DNA of 44,767 nt from Bdellovibrionales bacterium (GTDB taxonomy: Bacteria; Bdellovibrionota; Bdellovibrionia; Bdellovibrionales; UBA1609), in contig JACOND010000008.1 of NCBI GenBank assembly GCA_014323935.1, forward strand, positions 1 to 44,767. Reading direction: 5' to 3'. Each line of letters opens with the position of its first letter. The stretch's first letter is position 1. Below are positions 25,388-33,697 of the stretch, one piece after another. Under the pieces are notes generated by a model. That model was not told the DNA's origin. It saw nothing but the letters and a program-made list of their open reading frames with translations, and searched no databases. The position numbers were made by a program, and so were the translations under genes.

Positions 25388-26224
25388 AAAATTTAATTTA
25401 ATAAAAATTTATTTTAAAGTCAATAAAGAATTTAAAGGTAAAGAGTTGGATTCATAAAAAAATTGAAAAGAAAGTCTTAAATTTTAAATTTGATTTTTTT
25501 ACAAGAATTTCCTTAAAAACAAAGGAAGTATCATTTTATTTTCAAAGAAAGCATTTCAGGAAGAGGATAGAATAAAAGTGGCACTCTAAATCTATATTTC
25601 CTAACTCTATAATTGTAAATGAATAATCCAACGGCTAAGATGAATAAAATCACTTCCAGAAGGAGTATTTAGAAAGACCTAATAAGCTTACTTTGAAGAA
25701 GAGGAATTAAAAAAACTTTATCCAAATTTAACGAATGAAAACCTAGAATATAGAAGAACAAAATTAGAATCAATGACTGAGCGGAGTTTTAAAATTAAGT
25801 TTCGAAGTAATGATTTTGAGTGTTTTGAATTAAAGGGGAGTATAAGTGATAGAAAAAGTAATCTTAGAAGAGTTTAAAAGAGACACAGAGAGCAATATAG
25901 ATGTGAAAATCACGAGAACTTAATTCAACTGAGATCAGGACTTATTCCACCTTAGAGGACATAAAGGAAGAAGTCGGAATGAATTTCAGATTTAAGATTA
26001 GCTTAATGAATTGACCTTATAAAATACTATTTTTGAACTTTTCTTAGAAGAAAAACCTCCTAAAAATTCTTAAAAATGGTCTATTTTAAAGAGTTGTGAG
26101 ACCAATAGGAGTAAATTTTTCCATTATATTAAGTTTTAATTCATTAGGTCTTGTTTTTTTAGTTTTTTTACTTTAACTTTAGTTAAAGTTTTGGAAAGCC
26201 CAAGCCGATAAGTTTAAAGGTTAT
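25388..26224. other. Eroded non-coding stretch before the accessory island
   Basis: There is no intact gene. A 63-codon open stretch on the plus strand at 25686-25877 (YFEEEELKKLYPNLTNENLEYRR...) has coding-like composition but no start at its beginning. A second short frame at 25846-25923 begins GTG (IEKVILEEFKRDTES...). These look like pieces of decayed genes of unknown family. Bases 25388-25680 are featureless AT-rich sequence. Confidence 0.4.
26170..26189. promoter_or_regulatory. Perfect 9-bp inverted repeat upstream of the 97-aa gene
   Basis: ACTTTAACT at 26170-26178 and its exact complement AGTTAAAGT at 26181-26189 are separated by two bases. It is 36 bases before the ATG at 26225. The loop is too short and the trailing T-run too weak for a terminator, so an operator for a dimeric regulator is the likelier reading. 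No regulator gene is seen. Confidence 0.35.
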
Positions 26225-26518
26225 ATGAAATATAGAAATATAAAAAGAGAATTGTTAACAGAATCATTAAATGTTCTATTTGAAAAAAAAAGGGAAACAA
26301 TGCTTGTTAATCAGATTATCAGTGGAAATGTTTTTATGACGGCAGAAGAGAATCATCCAATAAAGATCAAAGACTTAGACTTCTTATCAAATAAAGAGAA
26401 ACTTCAAAATTTAATTTGGAACAGAAATGTAGAAGTTGAAAAACTTTACATAGATAAAAATAATTGTATAGTTTCTGAAGTTTTTTTAAACGATCAACCG
26501 CTTAAAAAAATAATATAA
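26225..26518 (+). CDS. Hypothetical protein, first gene of an unknown pair
   Basis: 97 aa, no signal peptide or membrane segment. AAAGG at 26216-26220 precedes the ATG by 4 nt. The sequence is charged, with a helical N-terminal half (KRELLTESLNVLFEKKRETML) and a strand-like C-terminal half (VEVEKLYIDKNNCIVSEVFLNDQPL). I do not recognise the family. The next gene starts 6 bases after its stop and both stand intact in an island otherwise full of relics, so the pair may be under selection. The neighbouring methyltransferase relic hints at an accessory or defence context, which is only a guess. Confidence 0.55.
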   Translation: MKYRNIKRELLTESLNVLFEKKRETMLVNQIISGNVFMTAEENHPIKIKDLDFLSNKEKLQNLIWNRNVEVEKLYIDKNNCIVSEVFLNDQPLKKII

Positions 26519-26524
26519 AAATAA

Positions 26525-27334
26525 ATGGAAAGCTTCTTTAATTACATTGAGCTTGTTGGTGGTGCTTTATCTTCTATTCTTGCTATTTTAGTTTTTTTTA
26601 ACATAGTAGTATTTCCATTTTTTTTTAGACTTAATTTACAATTGACAAAAGACTTTTTTTTTCGTTTAACAAAATTAGGAGAGTGGTTTTTCCCAAGAGT
26701 TATTGTTTATGCTCCTACCAACATACAAATAATAGATTGTATTTTTGAATTAAAAGGAAAAAAATCAACTCAAGCAACTTCATATATTTGTAAAGCTGAA
26801 AAGTTTGGAAGTGTAGAAAGAAATGCCATCAATGATCTTTCAGTAGCATCTTTTTATCTTCCTAAAAGTAGTCCTGATTTTTTTTTAAAGAAGGAAGAAA
26901 GTAAAGAGCTATTAATCCAATGTAGTATCAATGAAAGCACAGAAAAAATAAAAAAATCTTTAGAGAATTTATATAAAGATTACTACATATCCATGTATGA
27001 ATCTAAAAAACAAGACAAATTCTTTCAAGGTAAATCCTTTTCTGAAAAAATCAATAAACATATCAATAAACATTCTGCTGATATTTTATCTAGCATTAAA
27101 ATAGAATCAGGAGATCATACGCTAATTTGTACAATAAAATATAAATACAGACACTTTTTTATACCACTTAAAAAATCAATAAAAAGTGAAATTAAAATGA
27201 AAATTACAGACGAAGCATTAAATAATTATAAAAATCAAGAATCAATCGAAGATTTTCTTTTTGATAATTTAAGCTTTCTTGATTCAAAAAATAAAAGTAT
27301 AAGAATCAGATACCCAGAATGCAGAATTGATTAA
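26525..27334 (+). CDS. Hypothetical membrane-anchored protein, second gene of an unknown pair
   Basis: 269 aa. Residues about 9-37 (VGGALSSILAILVFFNIVVFPFFF) form one hydrophobic segment, so the protein is probably anchored in the inner membrane. Which side carries the soluble part is unclear. The remainder (about 40-269) is lysine-rich with mixed helix and strand, containing VIVYAPTNIQIIDCIFELKGKKS and DHTLICTIKYKYRHFF. No family is recognised and no catalytic motif is seen. It follows the 97-aa gene closely, with no clear ribosome site in the 6-base gap, suggesting translational coupling. Composition is AT-rich like the rest of the window, so it gives no separate sign of transfer. Confidence 0.55.
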   Translation: MESFFNYIELVGGALSSILAILVFFNIVVFPFFFRLNLQLTKDFFFRLTKLGEWFFPRVIVYAPTNIQIIDCIFELKGKKSTQATSYICKAEKFGSVERNAINDLSVASFYLPKSSPDFFLKKEESKELLIQCSINESTEKIKKSLENLYKDYYISMYESKKQDKFFQGKSFSEKINKHINKHSADILSSIKIESGDHTLICTIKYKYRHFFIPLKKSIKSEIKMKITDEALNNYKNQESIEDFLFDNLSFLDSKNKSIRIRYPECRID

Positions 27335-27367
27335 ATTCTATTTTAATACACACAGCTTAAAGTATAG

Positions 27368-27792
27368 AACTTTGAGCAATATAAAAATGGAGGCATCTCT
27401 GTAAAAAAAATAGATGATATATTTGGTTATAAGCATACAGATGAACACTGGTTTATAAAAGACGATAATTTAGGAGGTATTCTTAAATTTAAAGACTGGA
27501 AAAGATTAAAAAAATACTTGGGTTTGATAACAAATAAGACAAGCCAGTTTTAACTTTTGAAAAAAAATTGTTTTTGAAAAGTCTTTGAGGATTACAAATT
27601 GGGATAGACCAACTAGTACAATAACAGCCCAGCCAGAAATTCATAAAAAACAAAAAAAGAAGACTAATCTGTCAGGGAGTGTATTATTACTCAAACTTTC
27701 CCAGATGATTTTATATTTAAAGAGAGCCTTGCAAGTATGTATAGATAAGTCAGGAATGCTGTTCCTTATGTCTTATATAGAGAAATAAATCA
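27368..27792 (+). pseudogene. Decayed cytosine-5 DNA methyltransferase (C-terminal part)
   Basis: Three frame segments, in order, recover the C-terminal half of a C5 methyltransferase. First, at about 27368-27553, a frame reads ISVKKIDDIFGYKHTDEHWF and ends with TAA. Next, LRITNWDRPTSTITAQPEIH (from about 27585) matches the W(D/N)xP.PTIT region just before motif IX-X. Then, in another frame, SVRECIITQTFPDDFIF and ESLASMYR*VRNAVPYVLYREI match motifs IX-X (REca..Q.FPd.f and YrqIGNAVP), with a stop codon in place of Gln. Such enzymes act in type II restriction-modification. The N-terminal catalytic PCQ region is missing, so the gene is dead. Confidence 0.75.
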
Positions 27793-27886
27793 AAGAAAGA
27801 TTTATATTTAGTTTAAAAGTCTTTCAGTTAAGAAGGTTTAAAAATAATAATATTTTTTTCGCTATAAAATTAAACAAAGGGTTTTT

Positions 27887-28083
27887 ATGGAAGTAAGAAT
27901 TGATAACATTAATAAAGTAAAGTTAGAGCTTACGGACAATGAAGTAAGGATATAACCGAAGCTTTAGTAAATAGAGAGTCTCTTGATGATAAATACCGTT
28001 TTTTATTATTTAAAAACAAAAGGAAAGTAGAGCTTGATTTCTCGAGCAGAGTATCGTTTAGTTTTATAAACTTATTTACATAA
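27887..28083 (+). pseudogene. Frameshifted small gene, possibly STAS-like (DUF4325)
   Basis: An ATG at 27887 after AAAGG starts MEVRIDNINKVKLELTDNEV and then hits TAA. In another frame the sequence continues DITEALVNRESLDDKYRFLL and KVELDFSSRVSFSFINLF, stopping at TAA 28081-28083. A single slip near 27945 joins them into a protein of about 65 residues. The VELDF...SFIN pattern resembles the DUF4325 STAS-like domain (conserved LDF followed by SFa.E). That resemblance is weak; the frameshift is clear. Confidence 0.45.
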
Positions 28084-28166
28084 AATAACACTTTTGTAAA
28101 ATTATTATTATCTATAAACATGACACAACAAAATGTATAGAAAAATTTTAAATACATATTAAATAC

Positions 28167-28480
28167 ATGCTAAATAATAAGTTGATGCTAGATTTGCATG
28201 AAACTAATTTTCAAAAGCTTTCACAATTACTTAAAGAGGAGTATGACAAAAAAGCTGTTTTTAATCCTAAACAAAACAGGGGATTGGATTTTAGTGAATT
28301 GTTTGGTTTTTGGAATGAAAAAGTAAAATCAATCATTTGGGGGATAGCTTCTTTGGAAAGAAAATCAGCTAAGTTTATTTTCTTGATCAGGAGATGAAAA
28401 AAGCTATCGAATCGATACATTTTCAGATGATTTTTTACAGAGGACTTTTAAAAATTACAGGAGGTATTTATAAAGAAAAT
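28167..28480 (+). pseudogene. Probably frameshifted ORF of unknown function
   Basis: An ATG at 28167 opens a 76-codon frame ending at 28397 (MLNNKLMLDLHETNFQKLSQ...IIWGIASLERKS). Directly afterwards a second frame (DEKSYRIDTFSDDFLQRTFKNYRRYL) has similar composition and ends near 28476, suggesting one gene split by an indel near 28390. The family is unknown. Bases 28481-28690 up to the tRNA hold nothing I can identify. Confidence 0.4.
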
Positions 28481-28694
28481 TGAAGCTTTAAGTAACACCA
28501 ATTCAGGTTGGATGAAGTTTCGGTGATAAGCTTTTAATATCTTTTCAATTGATTCTAAAGTTCTTTGAATACGCTAATTTAGAGCAAAAACGATTTTTCG
28601 TAGCTACTATCGAACTCCTCTGTTAATGATTTAAATGTTTGTTTTTCCTATAAAAAACTGTATTTTTTTCTAAAAACCATGCAATCCGTATATA

Positions 28695-28770
28695 TGGCAG
28701 GGCAGGCAGGACTTGAACCCGCAACCTTTAGATTTGGAATCCAATGCTCTACCAGTTGAGCTACTGCCCT
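28695..28770 (-). tRNA. tRNA-Trp (anticodon CCA)
   Basis: On the minus strand the acceptor stem AGGGCAG pairs perfectly with CTGCCCT, followed by discriminator G and an encoded CCA. The D-arm begins AGCTCAACTGGTAGAGC, the anticodon loop is TTCCAAA with anticodon CCA, and the T-arm is GCGGG-TTCAAGT-CCTGC. The total is 76 nt with no variable-loop extension. It lies between the eroded island to the left of its 3' end and the pseudopilin operon transcribed away from its 5' end. Confidence 0.96.
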
Positions 28771-28832
28771 AAAGTTAGTTTGAATACTATAATTAATAAA
28801 AAAATACAACTGATTTAATATAGCTATAAGGC

Positions 28833-28861
28833 TTGACTCAATCGGTTTTTCTTATTATAAG
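28833..28861 (+). promoter_or_regulatory. Sigma-70-type promoter for the pseudopilin-ccsA-ggt operon
   Basis: TTGACT at 28833-28838 and TATAAG at 28856-28861 are separated by 17 bases, 29 bases before the ATG at 28891. It is a near-consensus housekeeping promoter. It faces away from tRNA-Trp. Confidence 0.75.
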
Positions 28862-28890
28862 TTTAATCCCTTCAGAGAGGTATTTAGAAG

Positions 28891-29316
28891 ATGAAAAGAT
28901 TACTCAAAAGTTCTGTTGGTTTAAGTTTGATTGAAATGCTTGTGGTTATAGGCATTTTAGCTTTTATTGTTTCTGTTGTTGCAAGGAATGTAAATCAAAG
29001 CCGAAAAAAAAGTGATGTCAATAAAGCTAAGATTTTGATTGGCTTGATTCAACAAGCTATGGAAGAGTTTAGCTTGGACTGTGGATATTATCCTGAAAGT
29101 TTGGAAGATTTGGTCTCAGATTCTGGGGAATGTGAGGAATGGGGACCTACAGCTTACCTTAAAAATGGAAAAATTCCAAAAGATCCCTGGGGACAAAACT
29201 TTGTGTATCAATACAATCCAGAGATCAGTAATTTTGAAATTATTTCTTATGGAGCAGATAGGAAACCTGGAGGAAATAACAGGTTTGATAAAGATATTTC
29301 TTCTTCAGAGATATAA
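28891..29316 (+). CDS. GspG-like major pseudopilin
   Basis: 141 aa, typical GspG length. The leader MKRLLKSSVG is cleaved by prepilin peptidase before Leu11, leaving a mature start LSLIEMLVVIGIL with Glu at +5. The body has the GspG pattern: YYPESLEDLV, PKDPWGQNFVYQYNP and SYGADRKPGGNNRFDKDI, the last being the calcium-binding loop region. GspG forms the periplasmic pseudopilus of type II secretion systems. Leu at +1 in place of Phe/Met is unusual. No other T2SS core gene (E, F, D) lies in the window, so this may be an orphan or part of a dispersed system. AGAGAGG at 28875-28881 is its ribosome site. Confidence 0.85.
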   Translation: MKRLLKSSVGLSLIEMLVVIGILAFIVSVVARNVNQSRKKSDVNKAKILIGLIQQAMEEFSLDCGYYPESLEDLVSDSGECEEWGPTAYLKNGKIPKDPWGQNFVYQYNPEISNFEIISYGADRKPGGNNRFDKDISSSEI

Positions 29317-29324
29317 GTCAGTTT

Positions 29325-29879
29325 ATGAGACTTAGCTCTGTTTTCAACAAAAAAGCTCAAAAAGCTTTTTCTTTAATTGAAGTCTTACTGACTCTCTTAA
29401 TTCTTGCTTTTATTGTAGCTTTTTCAACTCAATTTGTGACTCGAAAAAATCCAAAAGTTAAAAGTATTTTTTCTGATTTTATGCGTCTTAACAATCGTTT
29501 AATGAACTTATCTCAATTGAGATCTTCTAATTATCGTTTGGTTTTTAAATTGAGTTTAAAAGAAAGAGACCAGTATTGGGTTGAAAAAAAAATAAGTCTT
29601 AAGAAAAGTCAAGAGGAAGAAAACGAAGAGGAGCTTGTAGCTAGTGAATTTGAAAGGGATGAAAATTTTTACCAGGAACCACAAATTCTTCCTCCTCTTT
29701 TAGATATTGTTAAAATAGAAACTAAGGGAGTTTCTAAAGAAGAAGGGGAGGTTTTTATTTATTACAGGGCTTCTTTATTAGCTCAAGAAACAAAAATCTA
29801 TTTTAGAAGACCTGACAATCAAGGGGAGTGGATTTTATATTTAGATCCTGCAAGTAAAAAAATGAATGTTTTAAAGTGA
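29325..29879 (+). CDS. GspH/I-like minor pseudopilin
   Basis: 184 aa. The N-terminus MRLSSVFNKKAQKA is a short basic prepilin leader, with cleavage expected after Ala14, giving FSLIEVLLTLLILAFIV with Glu at +5. The remaining part is highly charged and resembles no subfamily strongly; size and second position after GspG suggest a GspH- or GspI-like minor pseudopilin. It starts 9 bases after the GspG stop, in the same operon. The middle region is very acidic (SQEEENEEELVASEFERDE). Confidence 0.72.
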   Translation: MRLSSVFNKKAQKAFSLIEVLLTLLILAFIVAFSTQFVTRKNPKVKSIFSDFMRLNNRLMNLSQLRSSNYRLVFKLSLKERDQYWVEKKISLKKSQEEENEEELVASEFERDENFYQEPQILPPLLDIVKIETKGVSKEEGEVFIYYRASLLAQETKIYFRRPDNQGEWILYLDPASKKMNVLK

Positions 29880-29905
29880 TGTAAGGTTTAATTTAAGGTT
29901 TTTTT

Positions 29906-31558
29906 ATGAAAACAATTTATATATTTATTTTTTTATTTTTAAGTTTATCTTGTTCAAAAAGTCATCTTTTTGAATCCGAAAAACTTTGGAAAACTCTTCC
30001 TGTTCAACATCAAGGTCGGATTAAGCCTTTTGATACTTTTGCAAGAGAGGTTTTAAAAGAAGTTTATGGAAAAAGTCATTATGAAAATAAATCCGCTGTT
30101 GAAATTGTTTTATTTTGGTTGATTGTTCCTGAAATTTGGCAAGACATTCCTTTGATTTTTGTAGAAAAAAAATTAAGAAAATCTTTAGATATTCCTTTCA
30201 AGAGAAAACATTTTTCTTTTGAAGAATTGAATAAAAATCAAAAATTAGCTCTTCAGTTTTTAGAACTTCAAAGTCTAGAGCAAAAGGGAGAAAGTTTAGA
30301 TAAGTATTTTAAGGATTTAAGTCAGTTACAAAGAAGGTTGCTTCTTTTTTCAGGTATTCAAACAGGGTTTTTAATTCGTTTAGAAGCTCCTGAAAAAGGA
30401 GATCTATGGTTATCTTTAGCAGAATTGACTCCGGCTGTTCAAGATAAATTTAAAAAATTAATCAAATCCTATGTGAGCTTAATTTCTAAGGAGATTTTAG
30501 AAAATTCTAAGACTTTTAAATTAAATAAAGAAGCTCAAGATATACAAAAAAAAGCTAAGCTTTTTAAAAAAGAAATGAAAGAATTTCAATCTTTATTACC
30601 TATTTATAAAAAAACAAGATTTAAAATAAAAGCTGAAGTTTTCTATAATAGTATAAATTTTTTTCAAGTCGCTTGGATTTTTTATTTGCTTTTTTTAATC
30701 TCAGTGAATTTACTTTTCATTTTCAGAAAAATGAAGATTTTTAAATACAGTTTATCTCTAGCTTTACTGGGATTTATCTTTCATAGCTGTGGCATGTTGT
30801 TTCGTTCTTACATCATGTCTCGTCCTCCTGTTTCTAATATGTTTGACACTGTCATTTGGGTTCCTTTTGTAGCTTTAATTGTGGGGTTCTTTTTTTATTT
30901 GAAGGGAAATAAATGGCCCTTTATTGCAAGTGCTATTTTGTCTTTTGTTTGTCTTTTATTGACGAATTTAGCCCCTGAAGTTTTAGATGGTAGCCTTCAA
31001 CCTTTAGAAGCTGTTTTAAGATCTTCTTTTTGGCTTACAATTCACGTCTTACCTATTACGATGTCTTATGCCTTCTTTTTTATCGCTTTTGTCCTTGGAG
31101 ACATGACTCTTATTTATTATTTAGTCAATAGAAAGCAAGCTTTGATCTTTTCTAAAAAAATGTATCAAACCACATACCGGCTGATTCAATGGGGAGTTGT
31201 TTTTTTAACGGGAGGAACGATTTTAGGAGCGGTTTGGGCCGATTACTCTTGGGGGAGATTTTGGGGCTGGGATCCAAAGGAATCTTGGGCCTTGATCACT
31301 CTTTTAGCGTATTTAGCTATTTTACATGGCAAACTGGTAGGTTGGATCACTCCCTTTCGTATGTCTTTTTGCGTGGTTTTAATGTTTTTTTTAGTCATTA
31401 TGGCTTGGTATGGAGTGAATTTTGTTTTAGGAGCAGGTCTTCATTCTTATGGATTTGGTTCTGGGGGAGCTATTTATGTTTTTGCTTTTTTTATTTTGCA
31501 TCTTATTTTGTGTTTAGTCATTTTTTTTAAAATTAAAAATCCTAAGTTTTTTCCTTGA
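29906..31558 (+). CDS. ccsA: CcsA-like cytochrome c biogenesis (haem lyase) protein
   Basis: 550 aa. CcsA moves haem across the inner membrane and, with CcsB, attaches it to apocytochromes c. The haem-handling WWD motif WGRFWGWDPKESWAL lies near residues 448-462, and histidines in FHSCGM, LTIHVLPITM, AILHGKLVGW and GLHSYGFGSGG are in the usual positions. The long N-terminal part contains the HQGRIKPFDTFAREVLKEVYG segment seen in CcsA/CcsBA proteins of deltaproteobacteria, campylobacteria and Bacteroidetes. About eight transmembrane segments follow residue 250. The first 18 residues resemble a lipoprotein signal (LSLSC). No CcsB/ResB gene lies beside it. It is 26 bases after the pseudopilin gene. 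Confidence 0.88.
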   Translation: MKTIYIFIFLFLSLSCSKSHLFESEKLWKTLPVQHQGRIKPFDTFAREVLKEVYGKSHYENKSAVEIVLFWLIVPEIWQDIPLIFVEKKLRKSLDIPFKRKHFSFEELNKNQKLALQFLELQSLEQKGESLDKYFKDLSQLQRRLLLFSGIQTGFLIRLEAPEKGDLWLSLAELTPAVQDKFKKLIKSYVSLISKEILENSKTFKLNKEAQDIQKKAKLFKKEMKEFQSLLPIYKKTRFKIKAEVFYNSINFFQVAWIFYLLFLISVNLLFIFRKMKIFKYSLSLALLGFIFHSCGMLFRSYIMSRPPVSNMFDTVIWVPFVALIVGFFFYLKGNKWPFIASAILSFVCLLLTNLAPEVLDGSLQPLEAVLRSSFWLTIHVLPITMSYAFFFIAFVLGDMTLIYYLVNRKQALIFSKKMYQTTYRLIQWGVVFLTGGTILGAVWADYSWGRFWGWDPKESWALITLLAYLAILHGKLVGWITPFRMSFCVVLMFFLVIMAWYGVNFVLGAGLHSYGFGSGGAIYVFAFFILHLILCLVIFFKIKNPKFFP

Positions 31559-31589
31559 ATTGTGAAAAAAATTATAGGATTTATATCTT

Positions 31590-33206
31590 ATGAGATTTAT
31601 TTTTTTAACTTATTTTTTTTGTCTTTCTGTTTCAGCGACTCCTTTTAAGGGTTCAAAATTTGTTGTAGCTGGTCCCTCTTCTCATTCTCCTTTTGTCAGT
31701 AAAATGATATATAACAAGGGAGGCAATGTTGTAGATATGGCTATTGCAGTCGCTTTTGCTCTTTGTGTGACTCATCCTTATTATGTGTCTTTAGGATCGG
31801 GAGGTTTTGCTCTTGTTAAAATAAATTCCTTAACTAAGTCCTTAGATTTTCGTGAAACAGCTCCTCATAAAATGTCTTCTGATTTTTTTGAAAAGAATAA
31901 TTTTAGTTCTCAAACCGGAGCTTTTTCTATAGGAGTTCCTGGTTTTGTAGCAGGTATGATGGCTTTGCATAAAAAATATGGAAAACTGTCTTGGTCTGAA
32001 CTTTTAGCTCCGGCTCTATTTTTAGCAGAAAAAGGATATCCTGTTTCTGGGGATTGGCTTAACTTTACAAATCAATCAAAAAAACAATTTAATCTAGCTG
32101 GAAAAAGTGTTTTTTTTAAAAAAGGGAAATCTTATTCCTTGAATGAAAATTTTAAGCAAAAAAGTCTAGCAACCGCTTTTAAACTTTTACAAAAAAAAGG
32201 GGGAGATGCTTTTTATAGAGGAGATATAGGAAAAGATGTTGTTTCTTCTATTCAAAAAGAAAAAGGACTTTTAAGTTTACAAGATTTAGAAAAATATAAA
32301 GTTCGTTGGTTAAAACCTTTAGTTTTTAAATTTAGATCTTATGAAATATCTAGTATGCCTTTACCAAGTTCTGGGGGAATTATTTTAGCAAGAGCGTTTC
32401 GTTTAATAGAAAAACAAAAATTATATAAAAAAACTTTAGGTAGTTTTGATGAAACTCATCTTTTAGCTGAAATTATGTCCTTAGCTTTTTTACCAAGATA
32501 TTTGATGGGGGATTTTGAATTTTCTAATTTTAAACCAGAGCTTTATCTTTCTGATAAAAATTTAAAAGAATTGAGTGATAAGATATCTCTAGAGAAAAGT
32601 GTAAAAATGCCTCTCATTAAAGAATCAGGTGAGACAACTCATTTTTCTATTATAGATAAAAAGGGAAATACAGTTGCTATGACTTTAACTTTGAATGGAA
32701 TTTATGGTTCTAAACTTGTGAGTTCTAGATACGGTGTTGTTTTAAATAATCAGATAGATGACTTTACAACCTTAATGAATCAAGCCAATCAGTATGGTCT
32801 TATTCAAGGTGAAAATAATTTAATTCAAGGAGGAAAAAGACCTTTAAGTTCCATGTCTCCTACTCTTGTTGAAAAAAATAAACAAACCCTACTTTCTTTA
32901 GGAGGAGCCGGAGGTCCGGCTATTATTACAGGGGTTTTACAGACCATATATAGGTATTTAGTTCATAACTTGAACTTAGAAGAAGCTCTTTATTATCCTC
33001 GCATTCATCATCAGTTTTTGCCTCGTGAATTATTTGTGGAGGATAAAAGATTTTCTCCAGAACGCATTGTGTCTTTAAAAATGAAAGGTCATAAGATTAA
33101 ATTTACAAACCATGTCTCTAGAGTTTTTGCCGTTGCTAGAAATAAAAAAGGGGAACTTTTAGCTAAAGGTGATTTTCGTGAGATGTCTTCTGCCGGAGGG
33201 CTTTAG
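31590..33206 (+). CDS. ggt: Gamma-glutamyltransferase
   Basis: 538 aa with a signal peptide (MRFIFLTYFFCLSVSA). GGT is made as one chain that cleaves itself before a Thr, which becomes the nucleophile attacking gamma-glutamyl bonds such as that of glutathione in the periplasm. Here the site is GET-THFSIID with Thr349, matching the TTHxS motif. LDFRETAP near 86-92 carries the substrate-binding arginine (Arg89). KRPLSSMSPTLV and GGAGGPAIITGVLQ near 430-460 provide the remaining substrate pocket. It probably supplies amino acids from extracellular glutathione, which would fit a predatory or host-associated life, but that is inference. The last gene of the pseudopilin-ccsA operon. Confidence 0.94.
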   Translation: MRFIFLTYFFCLSVSATPFKGSKFVVAGPSSHSPFVSKMIYNKGGNVVDMAIAVAFALCVTHPYYVSLGSGGFALVKINSLTKSLDFRETAPHKMSSDFFEKNNFSSQTGAFSIGVPGFVAGMMALHKKYGKLSWSELLAPALFLAEKGYPVSGDWLNFTNQSKKQFNLAGKSVFFKKGKSYSLNENFKQKSLATAFKLLQKKGGDAFYRGDIGKDVVSSIQKEKGLLSLQDLEKYKVRWLKPLVFKFRSYEISSMPLPSSGGIILARAFRLIEKQKLYKKTLGSFDETHLLAEIMSLAFLPRYLMGDFEFSNFKPELYLSDKNLKELSDKISLEKSVKMPLIKESGETTHFSIIDKKGNTVAMTLTLNGIYGSKLVSSRYGVVLNNQIDDFTTLMNQANQYGLIQGENNLIQGGKRPLSSMSPTLVEKNKQTLLSLGGAGGPAIITGVLQTIYRYLVHNLNLEEALYYPRIHHQFLPRELFVEDKRFSPERIVSLKMKGHKIKFTNHVSRVFAVARNKKGELLAKGDFREMSSAGGL

Positions 33207-33600
33207 TTTTTTAAGGACTTTAAATTCAACTGAAATAAAGTAAATTCTTAATACTTCATATTTAAACCAATTCCCCCAGCCAAACAAGTTGTTGTAACTG
33301 AGTGAAAAGCTTTTAGATAAAATATATTCAAATCCTACCATTCTTGTTTCCATTTCTTAGCCTTGTTATAAAAACAAAATTGGTTTTTAACTCCCAATCA
33401 GTAAGTAGATGTAGTCTAGGAGAAAATAAGAATTCATAGTCTAGTTTTATTTGGACCCATATGATCAAAACTTGTATCTAAGCCTATAAAATAAGGAAGA
33501 AGATATTTAGCTTTACTGAGGTTTTATCTTTTCCAAAGAATCTTCATTTTCTAATTCTAGGAAAAAAAAGTTTTTATAATTTTTCATAAGAAAGAGTAAA
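33207..33600 (-). pseudogene. Relic of a probable outer-membrane beta-barrel protein
   Basis: Minus-strand frames between about 33600 and 33207 give strand-like, aromatic-rich pieces: LGLDTSFDHMGPNKTRL, LGVKNQFCFYNKAKKWKQEW, and FEYILSKSFSLSYNNLFGWGNWF ending VLRIYFISVEF. They alternate frames and contain several stops. The pattern fits the C-terminal part of an outer-membrane barrel. The identity is unknown. Confidence 0.4.
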
Positions 33601-33647
33601 TTCAAAAGGATTTCTGTTTTATAGAGTTAAACCAAGAAAAGATTCCT

Positions 33648-33677
33648 TATAAATTTACTATCTTTTGTAAATTTATA
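33648..33677. repeat. 11-bp perfect inverted repeat
   Basis: TATAAATTTAC at 33648-33658 and its exact complement at 33667-33677 flank an 8-base loop. It lies downstream of speE (minus strand). The stem is almost all A and T and no T-run follows, so it is a poor intrinsic terminator. Confidence 0.6.
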
Positions 33678-33697
33678 GAGTTGAAGGATTTAAACAA

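Noticed and set aside
27585..27788. 67-codon ORF as a real small gene
   Set aside because: Its sequence is the frameshifted end of the cytosine methyltransferase relic.
25388..28695. Attachment-site direct repeat for a tRNA-Trp island
   Set aside because: I looked for a second copy of the tRNA 3' end (GGCAGGGCAGGCAGG) upstream and saw none, and no integrase gene is present.
29081..29335. 84-codon ORF in another frame of the GspG-like gene
   Set aside because: It lies entirely across the pseudopilin gene, which has clear family motifs; the alternative frame has none.
31189..31530. 113-codon ORF inside ccsA
   Set aside because: It is a frame shadow of the WWD region, with no ribosome site or motif.
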